Source of the DNA: Bacteroidota bacterium | GTDB taxonomy: Bacteria > Bacteroidota > Bacteroidia > 2-12-FULL-35-15 | Reading direction: 5' to 3' | NCBI GenBank assembly: GCA_025963715.1 | Contig: JAOQAG010000047.1 | Span: 1 to 60,987 of the forward strand | DNA length: 60,987 bases | Notes under the pieces: model-generated | The model's input: the letters and a program-made list of their open reading frames with translations, nothing else | Databases searched by the model: none | What the model was told of the DNA's origin: nothing | In this document: in pieces, positions 58,881 to 60,987 of the stretch | Layout of the letters: the number at the start of each line of letters is the position of its first letter | How positions within the stretch are numbered: position 1 is the first letter of the stretch | Program-made: the position numbers and the translations under genes

Positions 58881-59522
58881 TTATTTTCTATTGATCAGCG
58901 AGCGGTTGAGCCAGGCTACCTGCGAACGTTGGATAAAAAAGAATACAAACAGCGTGGTCACTACGCCAATGAGGGATCCGGCATACACATCTTCCAGGAA
59001 ATGCTGTGATAGATAAATGCGGGAATAGCCCACTACCAAAGCAAGAAGAATGCAAGCCAGTTTTAATGTTTTGTTTTTGGTGATGAGCGCAACGGAAAGG
59101 TACAAGGCAAATGCACAGGTAGAATGCCCTGACGGAAAGCTATTGTAGAGGTAATTATCTACATTGGGAACAAAGTAAAGATCGTGAACGCCTTCAAAGA
59201 ATTTTTTCGGGCGAACGACATCCGAAAAAACAGTGTGTTTTAACGTTTGAGTGATCACAGCAGAAATTATATTGGAAAGCCCTACAACAATAGCCCAGCG
59301 ATACCGCACAGTGAGCAGGATCAACCCGGCAAGCACAGCGATAACACCATCTCCTAAAAAGGTAGCGTAATAAAAGAACACATCAAAAAAGGAATCGTGA
59401 AAGCTATTGAACTCCAGGTGAATGTTTCCTTTGGAATTGGCAATAAGCATACAGCCTCCTGCAATGAGGAACAGTACATACGGGATAAAAAATAAGAGAT
59501 TTGCCCTGATGATCGCTTTCAC
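58881..59522 (-). CDS. PAP2 family phosphatase
   Basis: Integral membrane phosphatase of 213 residues with about five or six TM helices. The three motifs of the PAP2 superfamily are visible: KHTVFSDVVRPKKFF, SFPSGHSTCAFAL (catalytic His) and GYSRIYLSQHFLEDVYAGSLIG. It could dephosphorylate undecaprenyl pyrophosphate, phosphatidic acid or phosphatidylglycerol phosphate. A -7 box overlaps the upstream TTG at 59543, so I place the start at GTG 59522 (VKAIIRANLLFFIPYV), directly before the first TM helix. Monocistronic. Confidence 0.9.
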   Translation of the reverse strand: MKAIIRANLLFFIPYVLFLIAGGCMLIANSKGNIHLEFNSFHDSFFDVFFYYATFLGDGVIAVLAGLILLTVRYRWAIVVGLSNIISAVITQTLKHTVFSDVVRPKKFFEGVHDLYFVPNVDNYLYNSFPSGHSTCAFALYLSVALITKNKTLKLACILLALVVGYSRIYLSQHFLEDVYAGSLIGVVTTLFVFFFIQRSQVAWLNRSLINRK

Positions 59523-59540
59523 ACCAATAAATTTATACTG

Positions 59541-59548
59541 CAAAAGTA
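59541..59548 (-). promoter_or_regulatory. -7 box TACTTTTG for the PAP2 gene
   Basis: On the minus strand this reads TACTTTTG, matching TAnnTTTG, 18 bases before GTG 59522; it contains the TTG at 59543 that would otherwise be the first start codon of the frame. Confidence 0.5.
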
Positions 59549-59562
59549 GCAGTAATATTTTA

Positions 59563-60684
59563 TTAATACGAGCCTATTACGTGCAGTAATTTGTTCACCT
59601 GGCTGTCCCACAGCAATCTGGATGTTTCCAGATCGGATCCTTCATCAGCAAAATCAATAATGATCAGGGAAGTATCGCCGGTAAGCTCATCCTTGTCAAT
59701 ACGGAATTCGAAATAAGTTCCTTCCGGTTTGTCCATCCACTGCATGCGCACGTATTTTTCGTCTTTAAAGCTCAGTAAGCGTGCTTTTTGCTCGCTTCCA
59801 TCCCAATAAAAGGTAAAAATTCCGTCACGAATGTTCACATCGTCGGCAAACCATTCGGAAAGGCCGCTTGGTGAAGTCAGGAATTCGTATAAAATACCGG
59901 CAGAAGTACGTACCACATATTCCAGCTCAAATTTACCTTTCGGTTCTTTTTTAGGAATAGCGGGCTTTTTACCTTCGGGAACAGCAACGGCAAGAGAAGC
60001 CATCGGGTTAACGAAAGTTTGTATGATCTTCGGCTTTTTCGGCTGAGATTGTTTCTTTTTTGTAGAACGGATGATCTCTTCGATCAGGGGATCATTTTCG
60101 ATGGAAGGTTCATCTTCATCATCTTTTGATTTTTTCCCTTTTTTGGACCTGCGCGGCGGTTTTACCTTTTCAGGTTTTGGCCCCTTTACTTCCACTGCTT
60201 TAATTGGCTTGGCAGCTGCTTTTACAGGTTTTTCCGGTTCTTTTTCCTTCGCGTTCTTTTTTGCTTTTTCAGGTGCTTTGGCAAGGGGTTTAGCCGGTGC
60301 TTTTACCACTTTTACAGGTTTTATCGTTTTTTTAGCAATTACTTTTTTAGCGGAAGATTTTTTTGCCGGAGCAACTTTCTTTACCACTTTTTTTACTGCT
60401 TTTTTTACAACCGGTTTTTTCGAAACTTTCTTTACTACAGAAGGTTTTGCAGCTTTCTTTACCACTTTTTTAGCACTCGCAGCTGCTTTTTTTATAATAG
60501 GTTTTTTGGACACAACTTTTTTAGCCGCCTTTTTGGCAACAACTTTTTTCGAAGGCTTTTCAGCTTTCTTTGGTTTACTAACTTTAACCGCTTTAGCTGG
60601 CTTCGCTTTTTTAGAGGAAACAGCCTTTTTTAAGGGTTTAACTGCCTTTTTAGCCGGTTTTTTACTTATTTGTTTCTTGCTCAT
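59563..60684 (-). CDS. START-like (AHSA1-type) protein with histone-H1-like Lys/Ala/Pro-rich tail
   Basis: A 373-residue protein of two very different parts. Residues 1-~185 are low-complexity and strongly basic, made of irregular KKAVKK, KPVVKK, AKKVV and KPAK repeats like bacterial histone-H1 homologues. A mixed-charge linker (KKSKDDEDEPSIENDPLIEEI) follows. Residues from ~250 are a START-like domain (KFELEYVVRTSAGILYEFLTSP, GLSEWFADDVNIRDG, FTFYWDGSEQKARLLSF, LLWDSQVNKLLHVIGSY) that in most Bacteroidota stands alone at ~125-130 residues. ATG 60684 begins the basic region. The tail could bind DNA or RNA; the START domain's ligand is unknown. Confidence 0.88.
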   Translation of the reverse strand: MSKKQISKKPAKKAVKPLKKAVSSKKAKPAKAVKVSKPKKAEKPSKKVVAKKAAKKVVSKKPIIKKAAASAKKVVKKAAKPSVVKKVSKKPVVKKAVKKVVKKVAPAKKSSAKKVIAKKTIKPVKVVKAPAKPLAKAPEKAKKNAKEKEPEKPVKAAAKPIKAVEVKGPKPEKVKPPRRSKKGKKSKDDEDEPSIENDPLIEEIIRSTKKKQSQPKKPKIIQTFVNPMASLAVAVPEGKKPAIPKKEPKGKFELEYVVRTSAGILYEFLTSPSGLSEWFADDVNIRDGIFTFYWDGSEQKARLLSFKDEKYVRMQWMDKPEGTYFEFRIDKDELTGDTSLIIIDFADEGSDLETSRLLWDSQVNKLLHVIGSY

Positions 60685-60797
60685 TTCTACATATTTACAA
60701 CAAAACTTACGCAATATATAAAAAAAATTTAATCAGTCAATAGCTATAAATCGTTAAAAATATTAAAATGTCCTTTTATATATGAAAAGATAAATAC

Positions 60798-60805
60798 TAT
60801 ATTTG
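60798..60805 (+). promoter_or_regulatory. -7 box TATATTTG before the tRNA region
   Basis: TATATTTG matches TAnnTTTG, 60 bases before the tRNA-like sequence at 60866. The stretch in between (GCGCCCTCAAATTATGAGCG ...) shows no gene. Confidence 0.5.
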
Positions 60806-60865
60806 CGCCCTCAAATTATGAGCGACGCGGCTCAAGTCATTGAACCGCCGGATTTATTCTAATAT

Positions 60866-60905
60866 GGCGAGGTAGCTCAGATGGTTAGAGCGCAGGATTC
60901 ATATC
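60866..60905 (+). pseudogene. 5' half of a tRNA(CAU) gene, truncated after the anticodon
   Basis: GGCGAGGTAGCTCAGATGGT and on to GATTCATA (60866-60903) has a normal acceptor 5' strand, D-arm and anticodon arm 5' half with anticodon CAT, as in an elongator tRNA-Met. After it the sequence departs: no complementary anticodon 3' strand, no T-arm and no CCTCGCC acceptor 3' strand are found in the following 60 bases. In its place is a TCCGCCCAGGCGGA hairpin (60904-60917). An identical 5' end begins again at 60970. Confidence 0.7.
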
Positions 60906-60969
60906 CGCCCAGGCGGACTCGGGTTCTTAGATATATAGTGACAATAAAAGTTCTTTTTAATTTTATAAT

Positions 60970-60987
60970 GGCGAGGTAGCTCAGATG
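60970..60987 (+). tRNA. tRNA(CAU) 5' end, cut by window end
   Basis: GGCGAGGTAGCTCAGATG repeats the first 18 bases of the truncated copy at 60866, preceded by ATAAT. It is probably the start of the intact tRNA-Met gene, but only the acceptor 5' strand and part of the D-arm are inside the window. Confidence 0.6.

Noticed and set aside
60071-60721. 216-codon plus-strand open frame rich in Phe, Thr and Ala
   Set aside because: It is the antisense of the Lys/Ala-rich tail of the START-like gene; AAA/AAG-rich coding DNA gives a long TTT/CTT-rich open frame by composition. No promoter or plausible protein features.

Overview
The window reads as chromosomal DNA of a member of the Bacteroidota. Evidence: PorT and type IX secretion C-terminal domains (types A and B), the TAnnTTTG -7 promoter box in front of many genes, DUF4783, DUF6089-like and GxxExxY proteins, MenG next to PorT, and an E1 alpha-beta fused 2-oxoacid dehydrogenase. 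I see no phage, plasmid, CRISPR or rRNA. Both ends lie in repeated sequence (a long inverted repeat at the left, a repeated tRNA 5' end at the right), so the window may be a whole assembly contig.

Layout. 1-7.3 kb: CoA transferase, beta-barrel protein, small enzymes, a Kir-type potassium channel, an L,D-transpeptidase and a FtsB/DivIC-like protein. 7.5-13.5 kb (minus): a methylmalonyl-CoA mutase locus (meaB, GxxExxY protein, large and small subunits). 13.7-19.9 kb (plus): a gliding/T9SS type B surface protein, aspartate aminotransferase, heptose-7-phosphate kinase, menG and porT. 20-28.5 kb: flavoprotein, CvfB-like RNA-binding protein, rlmH, nadC, YihY and TerC proteins. 28.6-33 kb: PadR/PspC pair and two tandem paralogous secreted proteins. 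33.4-42.7 kb: branched-chain 2-oxoacid dehydrogenase E1, a T9SS type A protein, murQ, a universal stress protein, then rpsP, DinB, rimM and trmN6. 43-46 kb: TPR/SpoIIE phosphatase and a GrpB protein that looks like an inserted cassette. 46.3-54.8 kb (minus): a complete trp operon in the order leader peptide, trpE, G, D, C, GNAT, F, B, A, aroF, with a classical peptide-leader attenuator. 54.9-60.7 kb (minus): two glycosyltransferases, an LptF/G permease, a PAP2 phosphatase and a START-like protein with a histone-H1-like tail. A truncated tRNA(CAU) and the first bases of a second copy close the window.

How the genes fit together. The 2-oxoacid dehydrogenase E1 and the mutase with its GTPase chaperone fit degradation of Val/Ile through propionyl-CoA to succinyl-CoA. 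AroF with TrpA-G covers entry into the shikimate pathway and then chorismate to tryptophan. PorT would help export the two proteins with sorting domains. Heptose kinase, LptF/G, glycosyltransferases, PAP2, MurQ and the L,D-transpeptidase are envelope functions.

The most striking feature is the intergenic DNA. Most gaps are mosaics of a few short repeat families: (1) AAAGTTTAAAGTTCAAAG ending in TTTGCTGTG, which sits at gene 3' ends and often contains the stop codon; (2) GGTATTTAGTAG with CACAGATTCGTA; (3) GTCATCCCGGGCCTGACCC inverted repeats; (4) a GGGCTTTTCGCCCGAAGC hairpin; (5) a GCCACAGATTCACAG long hairpin; (6) CGCAAAGGGCGCTAAGAAGG. Two families occur as empty and filled copies, with a 23-bp or 32-bp palindrome-like insert at a fixed position. 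The trp attenuator, the 3'-end repeats and these nested micro-insertions are the main things to follow up.
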